A stretch of 64,000 bases of DNA, taken from Lysobacterales bacterium. GTDB taxonomy: Bacteria; Pseudomonadota; Gammaproteobacteria; Xanthomonadales; Rhodanobacteraceae. The notes below the pieces were generated by a model. It did not search any database and was not told the origin of the DNA. It was given only the letters and a program-made list of their open reading frames with translations. Location: the NCBI GenBank assembly GCA_016721015.1, contig JADKJL010000003.1, positions 124,001-188,000 on the forward strand. The letters are read 5' to 3'. Shown piece by piece: positions 41,274 to 49,871 of this stretch. The position numbers and the translations under genes are program-made. Numbering within the stretch: position 1 is the first letter of the stretch; every line of letters begins with the position of its first letter.

Positions 41274-42425
41274 ATGCCGATCAGCCGCCGCAATCTTATC
41301 AAGTTGGGCGCCCTTGCTGGCGCGATCGGTCTTGCTTCAAGGAATTTTCTGGCCGAAGCGACGCCTGAAAACCCCCGCAAACCTTTGCGTATCCTGATTC
41401 TCGGCGGCACCGGATTCATCGGTCCGCACCAGGTTCGCCACGCGGTCTCGCGCGGACACCAGGTAACCGTCTTCAATCGCGGGACACGCGAGGCCGGTCT
41501 GCCAGCCAGCGTCGAACATCTGAATGGCGATCGTGACTTCGGCAAGCTCGATGCCCTGAAGAATCGCGAATGGGATGTCTGCATCGACAATCCGGCCAGC
41601 GTGCCGTTCTGGGTTCGCGATGTCGGACAAATCCTGCGGGGCAAGGTCAAACAGTACGTTTTCGTGTCGACCATTTCGGTGTATGCGGACAACAGCCAGG
41701 TTGGTGCCAGCGAGGATTCCGCACTGAAGAAATACGCCGGCAAGGATGTCATGGCAGAAACCCGCGACACGCTGAAGGCCGACATGCGCCTTTACGGGCC
41801 GCTCAAGGCGGCCAGCGAACGCGAGGCGGCGCACTGGTTTCCCGGCATTCTGACGATCATTCGGCCCGGCCTTATCGTTGGCCCCGGTGATCCGACTGAT
41901 CGCTTCACCTATTGGCCGGTACGCCTGGCGCGCGGAGGCGAGGTGCTCGCTCCCGGCGATGGCACCGACCCGGTCCAGTTCATCGATGCGCGTGACCTGG
42001 CCGAGTGGATGATCCGCATGGCCGAAACGCGCAGTTTCGGCACTTTCAATGCGACTGGACCTGATCATTCTCTGACCATGGCGGAGATGCTGAAGGGAAT
42101 TCGCACAGCCACGAACTCGAACGGCGCACTGACCTGGGTACCCGCAGCGTTCCTTGAAAAGAACAAGGTTTCCGCATGGTCGGACATGCCTGTCTGGGTT
42201 CCGGGTCAAGGTGAAACGGCTGGTTTCGCATCGCGCAGCAATGCCCGCGCACTCGCCAAAGGGCTGACCTTCCGATCTTTGGAGATGACTGCAAGTGACA
42301 CCCAGGCGTGGTTCAAGGGTTTGCCAGACGAGCGTCAGACAAAATTGCTGGCCGGCCTCAGCGCGGCGCGCGAAGCCGAGGTTCTCGCCGCGTGGCATGC
42401 AGGCAGTCCGGACAAGCAGGGCTGA
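41274..42425 (+). CDS. NAD-dependent epimerase/dehydratase with Tat-type signal
   Basis: 383 residues from the ATG at 41274. The N-terminus MPISRRNLIKLGALAGAIGL is a twin-arginine signal, unusual for this fold. Then comes a Rossmann domain (ILILGGTGFIGPHQVRHA), an extended-SDR active site region (VSTISVYAD, with YGPLKAASE), and a RPGLIVGPGDPTDRF segment. Substrate unknown. If the Tat signal works, the enzyme acts in the periplasm with a cofactor bound before export. Confidence 0.82.
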   Translation: MPISRRNLIKLGALAGAIGLASRNFLAEATPENPRKPLRILILGGTGFIGPHQVRHAVSRGHQVTVFNRGTREAGLPASVEHLNGDRDFGKLDALKNREWDVCIDNPASVPFWVRDVGQILRGKVKQYVFVSTISVYADNSQVGASEDSALKKYAGKDVMAETRDTLKADMRLYGPLKAASEREAAHWFPGILTIIRPGLIVGPGDPTDRFTYWPVRLARGGEVLAPGDGTDPVQFIDARDLAEWMIRMAETRSFGTFNATGPDHSLTMAEMLKGIRTATNSNGALTWVPAAFLEKNKVSAWSDMPVWVPGQGETAGFASRSNARALAKGLTFRSLEMTASDTQAWFKGLPDERQTKLLAGLSAAREAEVLAAWHAGSPDKQG

Positions 42426-42436
42426 TCAACGACTCG

Positions 42437-42763
42437 ATGCAAGCATCGCCTGACATGAGCCATCCCGCGTCGGATATTGATCCGTCCATCCAGTGCAGTC
42501 GCTGTGAAGCGACTTGCTGCCGATTGACGGTGTACGTGATGGTCGATGATCCGACCCCCGACTACCTGATCGACCAGGACGAGCACGGCATGGATGTCAT
42601 GCGGCGACTGGATGACGGCTGGTGCACGGCGCTGGATCGCGAGACGATGCGCTGCACGATCTACCCGCTGCGTCCGCAGGTGTGCCGCGACTTCGACATG
42701 GGCGGCGCGGACTGTCGCCAGGTGCGCGCAAACGACCGCAATCTGGCGATTGCGGTGCTGTAA
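42437..42763 (+). CDS. YkgJ-family cysteine cluster protein
   Basis: 108 residues from 42437 (an ATG at 42455 is also possible). The CSRCEATCC cluster near residue 21-29, with CTALD, CTIYPLRPQVCRDF and DCRQ further on, makes the pattern of the zinc- or iron-chelating YkgJ/Fliw-like family. Function unknown. It begins 11 bases after the epimerase stop. Confidence 0.85.
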   Translation: MQASPDMSHPASDIDPSIQCSRCEATCCRLTVYVMVDDPTPDYLIDQDEHGMDVMRRLDDGWCTALDRETMRCTIYPLRPQVCRDFDMGGADCRQVRANDRNLAIAVL

Positions 42764-42794
42764 AACCCGTGGCGCAGCAAGAAACTTGTCCGGA

Positions 42795-43886
42795 TCAGGG
42801 CGCGACGACGCGATTGCGCCCCTTGGCCTTGGCCGCATAAAGCGCCTTGTCGGCGGCTTTGAGAACCTCCGTGCTGTCGCGACCACGCGGGCTGCGGGCG
42901 GCGAGACCAATGCTGATGGTGACACTGACTGCGCTCGAATCCCGCGTCGGCTTCGATGTTGAACGCTTGCGCGCCGGCGTGGAACGCACCTTGACGCGCA
43001 TCGACTCGACTCGCTCGCGCAATTCCTCGCAGGATTCTTCGGCCTGACGCATGCCCGCGCCGGTGAATACCAGGCAGAACTCCTCGCCGCCATAACGATA
43101 GGCATTGGCACCGCGAGTCGCCTTCAACTGGTTGGCAACCGCCTGCAGCACACGATCCCCGGCCGCATGGCCGTGCCGATCATTGAAGGCCTTGAAATGG
43201 TCGACATCAACCATGGCCAGCATGAAATCGCCGGACAGTCGCGCCAGCGCCTCATCGAGTGCTCGTCGATTCGGCAAACCCGCAAGCCCATCGACAAAGG
43301 CCATCCGGTAAGAGGTGAACAGGATCGCTGCGATCGCAAGCGCGCCAGCGATCGCAAGCAAATCGAGAATCGCTCCTGCGCGCATCGTCGGCAGCAAGGC
43401 AATCGCGACGAGAATCAGCACGAAACCCAGCGCGGACTCCATTGGCACGCGCGATGCCAGCCAACGCGCCCAGCACAGGATTGCAGCCGCGAATACCAGA
43501 CCTGCGCCGACCAATCCGGCTTTCAGATCCAGCCAGCCAAGGGGAAGGACATCACGCAAAAGCGGCCAGATGTGCACAGGCGCGGCCAGGGTCAGCCAGA
43601 TCGCCATCGCCAGCATCGCCAGCAGGGCCAGATTGCCCCGAGCGAGCAGGCGACGCTCGGGCACGGCGGCGGCGGCCAGCAGCAGCCACGGTGCGAACAT
43701 GCGGATTGCTTCTTCGCCTCGAATTGCGAGAAGGGTTTGCTCGTGGCTGGCCAAGGCCAGCGATGCAATGGTCAGTATCGCCAGCAGCATGACCGCACGA
43801 TTGCGACGAAAGCCAAGCGCAAGCAGGAAGGCCATGCCATTGAGCACAGGCACCACCAGGGCCGGCCATAACTGGGTTGATGTCAC
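42795..43886 (-). CDS. Membrane-bound diguanylate cyclase (GGDEF)
   Basis: 363 residues. The N-terminal 190 residues hold about six membrane helices; the cyclase domain starts at DGLAGLPNRRALDEAL and has the active motif RYGGEEF at residues 264-270. An RxxD inhibitory site five residues upstream is not seen. It makes c-di-GMP; the signal it senses is unknown. It is convergent with the YkgJ-like gene. Confidence 0.92.
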   Translation of the reverse strand: MTSTQLWPALVVPVLNGMAFLLALGFRRNRAVMLLAILTIASLALASHEQTLLAIRGEEAIRMFAPWLLLAAAAVPERRLLARGNLALLAMLAMAIWLTLAAPVHIWPLLRDVLPLGWLDLKAGLVGAGLVFAAAILCWARWLASRVPMESALGFVLILVAIALLPTMRAGAILDLLAIAGALAIAAILFTSYRMAFVDGLAGLPNRRALDEALARLSGDFMLAMVDVDHFKAFNDRHGHAAGDRVLQAVANQLKATRGANAYRYGGEEFCLVFTGAGMRQAEESCEELRERVESMRVKVRSTPARKRSTSKPTRDSSAVSVTISIGLAARSPRGRDSTEVLKAADKALYAAKAKGRNRVVAP

Positions 43887-43940
43887 GATCTTGCGTTCCC
43901 CCTGGATTGTCGCTGTCTGCCGATTCCTGAAAGAGAATCG

Positions 43941-44612
43941 TCAACGCAACAAATCGTAAGGGCCGCCGCGCTCGAGCGCGCGCCGGTAGGCTGGTCGTGC
44001 ATGAATGCGTTCGAGCCAGCTCGCCAGCCTGGCATGTTTCCGCCCAAGCCCGCCGCGGGCAGCAAATGCCTCGACCGGGAAGCTCATCTGGATATCGGCG
44101 GCAGTGAATTTCCTGCCGGCGAACCAGTCTCGATCGGTGAGTTCGCTTTCGATGTAGTCGAGGTGCTGCTTGAGCTGGGGCTCGATGTAACTGGTCAGCA
44201 CCTTGTCGGCAATGCCCTTGGCGACTGGACGCACGAAAAACGGCATTGGCTGTGTCGGGATGCGGGCAAACACGAGGCTCATCAGCAGGGGCGGCATCGC
44301 CGAACCCTCGGCGTAGTGCAGCCAGTAGGTATAGCGGCGTTGCTCGGCGGATCCGGCTCGTGGCTTGAGCTTGCCCTGGCCGTACTGATCGACCAGGTAT
44401 TCGATGATCGCGCCGGATTCAGCCACGGTGACGTCGCCATCGCTGATCACGGGCGACTTGCCGAGCGGGTGCACCTTGCGCAGGGCGGGCGGAGCGAGCA
44501 TGGTCTTGGCGTCACGCTCGTAGCGGATCACCTCGTAGTCAAGTCCAAGTTCCTCGAGCAGCCAGAGCACGCGCTGCGAGCGGGAGTTGTTGAGATGGTG
44601 AACCGTGATCAT
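43941..44612 (-). CDS. Glutathione S-transferase family protein
   Basis: 223 residues from the ATG at 44612. The N-terminal thioredoxin-like domain has HHLNNSRSQRVLWLLEEL with the likely catalytic serine, GKSPVI with the cis-proline, and AESGAIIEYL. The helical domain ends with ADIQMSFPVEA. The class and substrate are not clear. Confidence 0.88.
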   Translation of the reverse strand: MITVHHLNNSRSQRVLWLLEELGLDYEVIRYERDAKTMLAPPALRKVHPLGKSPVISDGDVTVAESGAIIEYLVDQYGQGKLKPRAGSAEQRRYTYWLHYAEGSAMPPLLMSLVFARIPTQPMPFFVRPVAKGIADKVLTSYIEPQLKQHLDYIESELTDRDWFAGRKFTAADIQMSFPVEAFAARGGLGRKHARLASWLERIHARPAYRRALERGGPYDLLR

Positions 44613-44787
44613 GGCAGTCTCGTCACCGGCTGGATTCGGGTTGTCGTGCAAAGCATGTCCGTTCGATAGCGGACGTGGCAAGCTTTCACCCCCGGTCAAT
44701 CCCCGTGCATGCTCGGTTCGCTCGCTGCCTGATGTTGGCAATCGACCGCTCGACCCACCATTTTCTGCTGTCTACCTGCCTGCCACC

Positions 44788-45675
44788 ATGTCATCGCATC
44801 GATTCTTCCAGCTTGATGTCTTCACGCGGCGCCCCGGCGGCGGCAATCCTCTGGGCGTGGTCGTCGCGGCCGACGACTGGAGCGACGCGGCCATGCAGGC
44901 ATTCGCGAAATGGACCGATATCGTCGAAACGACGTTTTTGTTGCGTCCGACCACCGTCGCGGCGAGCTATCGACTGCGCATCTTCACGCCGAGCCGCGAG
45001 ATCGCGTTTGCCGGCCATCCGTCAATTGGCAGTGCGCATGTCGCCCTGCTTTCCGGATTCTGCAGCCCGAACGATGGCGTCCTGATCCAGGAATGCCAGG
45101 CCGGTCTGTTGCCAATCCGGGTCGAAGGCGAATCGGATCAGCGCCGGCTTTTCATCCAGGCACCGAAAGCTAGCGTGCTCAAGACCGGAATCGAATCGAA
45201 GAGCCTGCTTGCCACAACCCTGAAGAAGGTCAAACTCGGCAAGCTGCCGCCGGCCTTTGTCGAAGGTGGTCGTCGCTGGTGGCTGGCAGAATTCGCCGAT
45301 GTGGGTGCGCTGCGCGCCTGGCAGCCCGATCACGCCTCGATACGCAAGATCGCGCTCGACAGCGACAGCCTCGGCCTCTGCGTGTTCGCACGCAGCGACG
45401 AGCCGGGTCAAGACATCGTGTTGCGGGCTTTTCCGGCCGGTGTCGGCATCGTTGAGGATCCGGCCTCGGGTGCGGCGAACGGTCTCGTTGCCGCCTATAT
45501 CGCGCACGCCGAACCCGGGGGTCCACTGGCGCGCGGTTATACCGTCAGTCAGGGCCGCGAGATCGGCCACGACGCCGAACTGACCGTGCGCATCGACGCC
45601 GATGCAACGGTCTGGGTTGGCGGGCAGACGCAGACCGTGATCAGCGGCGAAGTGGAGTGGCCGCATTCGCCCTGA
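44788..45675 (+). CDS. PhzF family isomerase-like protein
   Basis: 295 residues from the ATG at 44788, with the PhzF marks FQLDVFTRRPGGGNPLGVV, the catalytic glutamate in DIVETTFLL, FAGHPSIGSAHV and EDPASGAANGLVAAYI. The family includes PhzF and epimerases of unknown substrate; no phenazine genes are nearby. The upstream open frame is not conserved. Confidence 0.9.
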   Translation: MSSHRFFQLDVFTRRPGGGNPLGVVVAADDWSDAAMQAFAKWTDIVETTFLLRPTTVAASYRLRIFTPSREIAFAGHPSIGSAHVALLSGFCSPNDGVLIQECQAGLLPIRVEGESDQRRLFIQAPKASVLKTGIESKSLLATTLKKVKLGKLPPAFVEGGRRWWLAEFADVGALRAWQPDHASIRKIALDSDSLGLCVFARSDEPGQDIVLRAFPAGVGIVEDPASGAANGLVAAYIAHAEPGGPLARGYTVSQGREIGHDAELTVRIDADATVWVGGQTQTVISGEVEWPHSP

Positions 45676-45892
45676 GCGGTCGTTTTCGCCTGATCGTCCT
45701 GTGCTCCCAGAACAAGGCCAAGGCAAATCCGACGAACCCGAGCGGGACGCCAATCGCCATCTGAAGATTCGATTGTGAAATGGTGTCGAAAACCCACCAT
45801 ACCAACGCGACCGTCAACACCATGACCAAGGAAAAGCGCCAACTGAAAAGCGCTTCGATGAAATAGATGAGGGGCTCAGCAATCTCAATCAT
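45641..45892 (-). CDS. Small two-helix membrane protein, unknown
   Basis: 83 residues from an ATG at 45892 (an in-frame start at 45940 is possible). Two hydrophobic helices at about residues 19-36 and 43-60 flank a short loop (DTISQSNLQ); the C-terminus is basic (RTIRRKRPLR). The gene overlaps the 3' end of the PhzF gene by 35 bases on the other strand. No family recognised. Confidence 0.5.
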   Translation of the reverse strand: MIEIAEPLIYFIEALFSWRFSLVMVLTVALVWWVFDTISQSNLQMAIGVPLGFVGFALALFWEHRTIRRKRPLRANAATPLRR

Positions 45893-45961
45893 CAGGTCGA
45901 CAGCAGACCGGGAATACACCGAAGTGGTGCACCTGATCATAAGGCAACCGAAGGCTGCGCA

Positions 45962-46894
45962 TTACCGTCGTCCGTGATCCAGCCAAATCTCCAAACCCTG
46001 CGCATTCAACTCAATATCCGAAGCAAGCAGTTCCATCATGCGCTCGCGCGCCATCACGCAACCATGTGCCAGGGCCCAACCAATATAGAGTTCAGCGAGT
46101 TTCTGCTTGAGGAACTCATGCCGATCCGGCTGGCCTGCTGACGATTCGGCAATCGCAACCATCGCGTCGATCTGCTTGAACAAATCCCGGCCGAGACGCT
46201 CGATGTCGCTGACCCGGCTGTAATGGGTCAGGAAAATCGCATCCGGCTTGAACAGCAGCATGCGTGCAATCGAGCCCTTCAGCGCGACCGGGTCGAACTG
46301 CACCGGAGTCGTGGTCGGCAGGATGAAGGCGCCCTTCGCCGTATCGAACTCGCGATAAGACAGACCGAAGGTGTCGCCGCTGAAGAATGAACGGCTGCGC
46401 TCGTCCCAGACCGAGAAATGATGTCGCGCATGACCCGGCGTATCGAGGCAGCGCAGCGGCCGGCCAGCGAAATCGATGACCGCCTCATCGCGAATTTCGA
46501 CAACCCGTTCTGCCGGAACCGGAACAAGCTCGCCATAGGTCCGTTGCACCTCCTCGGCACCGTAGACCGACGAGGCGCTGGCTACCAGCCGGGCCGGATT
46601 GATCATGTGCGGCGCACCCCGCGGATGCACGGCCAGTCGGGCATTGGGCAACTGGCGCATGATCTCGCCGGCACCGCCGGCATGATCGAGATGGACATGG
46701 GTGACGATGACGTAGTCGACCGCATCGCGCGCGATGCCCTTGGCATCGAGTTCGGCGAGCAGGAATGGGATCGAGTAATTGGTGCCGACATCGATGAAAG
46801 CCGCACGCCCGCCCTCGATGATCAGATGGCTGGCATCAAACTGCGGCCGATGAAAGCCGGTGTCGATGGCCGTGATGCCGTGTTCGAAATCCAT
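45962..46894 (-). CDS. MBL-fold metallohydrolase
   Basis: 310 residues from the ATG at 46894 (MDFEHGITAIDTGFHRPQF). The metal-binding motif THVHLDHAGGAGE is at about residues 64-76; later histidine and aspartate ligands lie in DTPGHARHHF and FSGDTFG. The last 100 residues are helical and not typical of small MBL hydrolases. Substrate unknown; glyoxalase-II-like hydrolases are the nearest general type. Confidence 0.88.
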   Translation of the reverse strand: MDFEHGITAIDTGFHRPQFDASHLIIEGGRAAFIDVGTNYSIPFLLAELDAKGIARDAVDYVIVTHVHLDHAGGAGEIMRQLPNARLAVHPRGAPHMINPARLVASASSVYGAEEVQRTYGELVPVPAERVVEIRDEAVIDFAGRPLRCLDTPGHARHHFSVWDERSRSFFSGDTFGLSYREFDTAKGAFILPTTTPVQFDPVALKGSIARMLLFKPDAIFLTHYSRVSDIERLGRDLFKQIDAMVAIAESSAGQPDRHEFLKQKLAELYIGWALAHGCVMARERMMELLASDIELNAQGLEIWLDHGRR

Positions 46895-47054
46895 GGATGC
46901 GTCGCTGCGGGTGTCGGTTGGCCGAGCATGATCGCAGAGCCAGCGGCGGAGGGAAACGCGGCGAACGACATGGATCCACCAGGAAAGCGTTGCGGTCGCT
47001 GGAAACGAGTGAAAGAAATCCGATTCACGCCCGCATTGGCGACCGCTCCCGACC
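46895..47054. other. Intergenic region before the inverted-repeat element, no gene seen
   Basis: 160 bases upstream of the MBL gene; it should hold its promoter, but no convincing element was picked out. With the next entry it fills the gap of about 320 bases. Confidence 0.4.
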
Positions 47055-47219
47055 TGGTGTGGTGTCCCGCAAATAGCTGGGTGGAATCGCGCCGCGGATT
47101 CGGTTCCGAGACAAGGAACGAGGAAGAGGCATAGTGGGACTATGGTGACGACGAGCAACGCAGGATCGGGGCCGAAGACCAAGCAAGTTTGCCTGGCTAT
47201 TTGTGGGGCACCACACTAA
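47055..47219. mobile_element. MITE-like element, about 160 bp, hairpin-forming
   Basis: The outer 25 bases are inverted copies (GTGTGGTGTCCCGCAAATAGC on the left; GTGTGGTGCCCCACAAATAGC read inward from the right end), with four mismatches. The exact centre of the element (47137) is the centre of a perfect small stem CATAGT-ggg-ACTATG (47130-47144). The inner arms keep weaker complementarity. The right end overlaps the TAG stop of the YcaQ-like gene. No open frame inside. Confidence 0.75.
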
Positions 47220-48475
47220 CTGGCTCGCAAGCTTTTGCGCAGCACGGCCGCGAATGAACGCGGCTCACTGCGGCGCACCCTGACATCGGGAGTTTCGTGC
47301 CAGTCGGCGCAAGCCTGGATGGCCTGTGCGATCGCCTCGGTCATGCCATCTCCGGGCACGATGCCCGCTTCGAGGTGGATGCTCTTGATCTCGAACACGC
47401 CCTCGCTGCGATGTGCCTTGGCATCGAGACGACCCACCAGTTCGCCGCGGTGCAGGATCGGCAGGACGAAGTACCCATAGCGACGTTTCGCTTCGGGCAC
47501 GTAGCATTCGATGGTGTAGTCGAAACCGAACATCGTGCTGGCGCGGGCACGATCCCAGACCACCGGATCGAACGGCGAAAGTAGCGTCGTATGGGTGGCC
47601 CGGAGCTTGCCGGCCATGGCCTGTTGCACCAGCCCGGCATGCTCGCGATGCACATAGGCGGGATTCTCCCAGCCACGAACCTTGAGCCGCAGCAGCTCGC
47701 CGGTGTTGACCAGCTCATCGAGATCGCCATCCTTGTGCCGTGGCCGCGTACGGTAATAGTCGGCGATCCAGCGCGCCTGGGTGATGCCGAGGGCCTTGAC
47801 CGAATCCAGGATCAGTCGGCGTTCGATCTCATCCGTGCTGATCGTGCTTATGCCCGACTCTGCCTGCATGCGTGCAACGACGCGCTCACTGAGGTCGTAG
47901 ACGCGCTGAAATCGTTCGCGTCGGGAGACCATCAATTCGCCGCGGGCGAACAAGGCTTCAAGCCAGCGTTTTTCGTCTTTCCAGTCCCACCAACCCGTCT
48001 TGACCCGCTTGGCTGTGTCGAAATCGGAAGCCTTGGCCGGGCCCTGATCGCGAATGTGGGCAAGCACGGCGTCCATGCCGGCACGTTGCCCAGCGTTTGT
48101 GCGCACGGCATGTTTGCTCGCCCAATGATTGTCGCGTGCGCCGCAGGCCTGATGGGCGCGGTGCAGGGTAAACGCCGAAGCCGGCATGAAACAGGCTTCA
48201 TGCGACCAGCCTTCAAAGATCCTGCCCTGTTCCAGGGCCTCACCCAGCCAATCGACCGGGTAATTTCCAAGCCTGGAGAACAACACCAGGTAAGGACTGC
48301 GTGCGACAACGTGGATGGTGTCGATCTGCAACAAGCGCATGCGCTCGATGGCGGACACCAGGTCGCTGGGTCGGGGTTTGCGGCTCGGCTTGTGCAGCAG
48401 TCCCTGTGCATCGAGATGGAGGTTGCGCGCCTGTTGCAGGCTGATTTCCGCGGCGCCGTCGTTCGCTGTTTTCAT
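47216..48475 (-). CDS. ycaQ: Winged-helix DNA glycosylase-like protein, YcaQ/AlkX type
   Basis: 419 residues from the ATG at 48475 (MKTANDGAAEISL); one at 48496 is possible. HTH_42 (DUF1006) family with the segment LLQIDTIHVVARSPYLVLFSRLG. The Q-I-D motif there is the QxD catalytic signature of the AlkX/YcaQ branch, as opposed to QxQ in the antibiotic-linked AlkZ enzymes. E. coli YcaQ excises interstrand crosslinks and alkylated bases. The C-terminal SFAAVLRKSLRAS ends in the inverted-repeat element. Confidence 0.88.
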   Translation of the reverse strand: MKTANDGAAEISLQQARNLHLDAQGLLHKPSRKPRPSDLVSAIERMRLLQIDTIHVVARSPYLVLFSRLGNYPVDWLGEALEQGRIFEGWSHEACFMPASAFTLHRAHQACGARDNHWASKHAVRTNAGQRAGMDAVLAHIRDQGPAKASDFDTAKRVKTGWWDWKDEKRWLEALFARGELMVSRRERFQRVYDLSERVVARMQAESGISTISTDEIERRLILDSVKALGITQARWIADYYRTRPRHKDGDLDELVNTGELLRLKVRGWENPAYVHREHAGLVQQAMAGKLRATHTTLLSPFDPVVWDRARASTMFGFDYTIECYVPEAKRRYGYFVLPILHRGELVGRLDAKAHRSEGVFEIKSIHLEAGIVPGDGMTEAIAQAIQACADWHETPDVRVRRSEPRSFAAVLRKSLRAS

Positions 48476-48501
48476 GCGCCGATCATGCGCAGGCACGTGG
48501 A

Positions 48502-49704
48502 TCAGGGCAATGGCGGATCGAAGGCGTCACGAAATATCAGGTCATCGAGTTCGGCGGCACCGATGTCGCAGCGCGATCCTTGTGGACGAACAATGCCTCG
48601 CGCATCGGTTGCCTCACAGGCACCAGGCGCACCCACCATCGCCGGGCTGCCCCGCTCGACCGCCGGGCTCGCGGCGATCGGTGGCTCCGTTTCCACCGTA
48701 CCACCGTAAACGGCAAATGGCTGCAGGCGTGGATTGATCGGTTGCGCGGCATTGCCGATCTGGTCACTGGGTTGCACACCACCCAGCGTGCAGACCGTGC
48801 CGATGTTGCCGATGATGTTGTAGCCCGCCGAATCGAGCGAGCCCGACACCCCAACCACGCAATCGGGATTGACGGTGCTGCTGCCGCCAAGACTGAGATC
48901 AATATTGCGCGCGACGATGCTGTTGGAAATCGACACATTGGCATTCATCTCGAGCGCACCATCGCCGATGTCATCGAGGTCGCTGTCGGCGATGTTCAAG
49001 GTCATCGTGACATTGTTGAGCAGCGCCGGCGCATTGAAACTCGCGACCGATCCCGAACCGGTCGCCGCGTTCGCATCGAAGGTGACATTGCGCAGAGTTG
49101 CGCTTCCGCCACCGGTCCAGATCGCACCGCCGTTGCCTGCCTGGTTGGCATGGAAGGCCGAATTGACGACTTCAAGCGTCCCCATGGAGGCTATCCCGGC
49201 GCCTTGGGCAGCGGTATTGTTGACGATCGAACAACCGCTGACGAGCAGGCTGACGCCATCCCCATTGATGATCGCGCCGCCCAGGATCCCGTCACCGTTG
49301 CGCAGGGTGATTGCCTCGATGACGACGTTGATCGGCTGCCCGGCTCCTGGCATTGCGAGATCGAACACATGATCGCCACGATCGCCGCGGATGCGCGTGA
49401 GATCGGCACCGGCGCCGCGCACGCTGAGGCTGCTGCGGATGTCAAAATCGCCCGTCGCATTGGAATTCTCGCCCGCTCCGGCGAGGTCGATCCGATATTC
49501 TCCGGCACCAAGCACGATGACATCCGCGCCGCTTCCGGACGGGCAGTCCATGAAGGCACTGTCGATGTTCGCGGCCGTGATCGCTTCACGCAGACTGCAT
49601 TGGCCGTCCGCTGAAACTGCATCGTCGGTCGTTGTCACATTCAACGTTGCAGCCGATGCACTTGCGCTCATTCCGAACGCCAGAAGTATCCCCGGAAAAC
49701 GCAT
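48502..49704 (-). CDS. Exported CSLREA-motif beta-helix protein
   Basis: 400 residues from the ATG at 49704 with signal peptide (ILLAFGMSASASA). Directly after it comes TTDDAVSADGQCSLREAITAAN, the CSLREA motif. The middle is a right-handed parallel beta-helix of short Gly/Asn/Val-rich turns (GGAIINGDGVSLLVSGCSI and so on). The end has the DARGIVRPQG..CDIGAAEL motif, followed by the tail LIFRDAFDPPLP. Likely a surface or secreted adhesin-like protein; no enzyme site seen. Confidence 0.85.
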   Translation of the reverse strand: MRFPGILLAFGMSASASAATLNVTTTDDAVSADGQCSLREAITAANIDSAFMDCPSGSGADVIVLGAGEYRIDLAGAGENSNATGDFDIRSSLSVRGAGADLTRIRGDRGDHVFDLAMPGAGQPINVVIEAITLRNGDGILGGAIINGDGVSLLVSGCSIVNNTAAQGAGIASMGTLEVVNSAFHANQAGNGGAIWTGGGSATLRNVTFDANAATGSGSVASFNAPALLNNVTMTLNIADSDLDDIGDGALEMNANVSISNSIVARNIDLSLGGSSTVNPDCVVGVSGSLDSAGYNIIGNIGTVCTLGGVQPSDQIGNAAQPINPRLQPFAVYGGTVETEPPIAASPAVERGSPAMVGAPGACEATDARGIVRPQGSRCDIGAAELDDLIFRDAFDPPLP

Positions 49705-49871
49705 GTTCGCACCGAAGTTTGGCAGTCTGCGAAGATCACCGCATTTGCCAGGCAATTCAAGTGCCAAAGGATGCGGATCGAATGCCCATACCTGAACATC
49801 GTGCAATAATCGGCCGCTGACCTGCATCGATCCATCCGGATCCTCGCCCTCACCTGAAACGGAGACTACAC

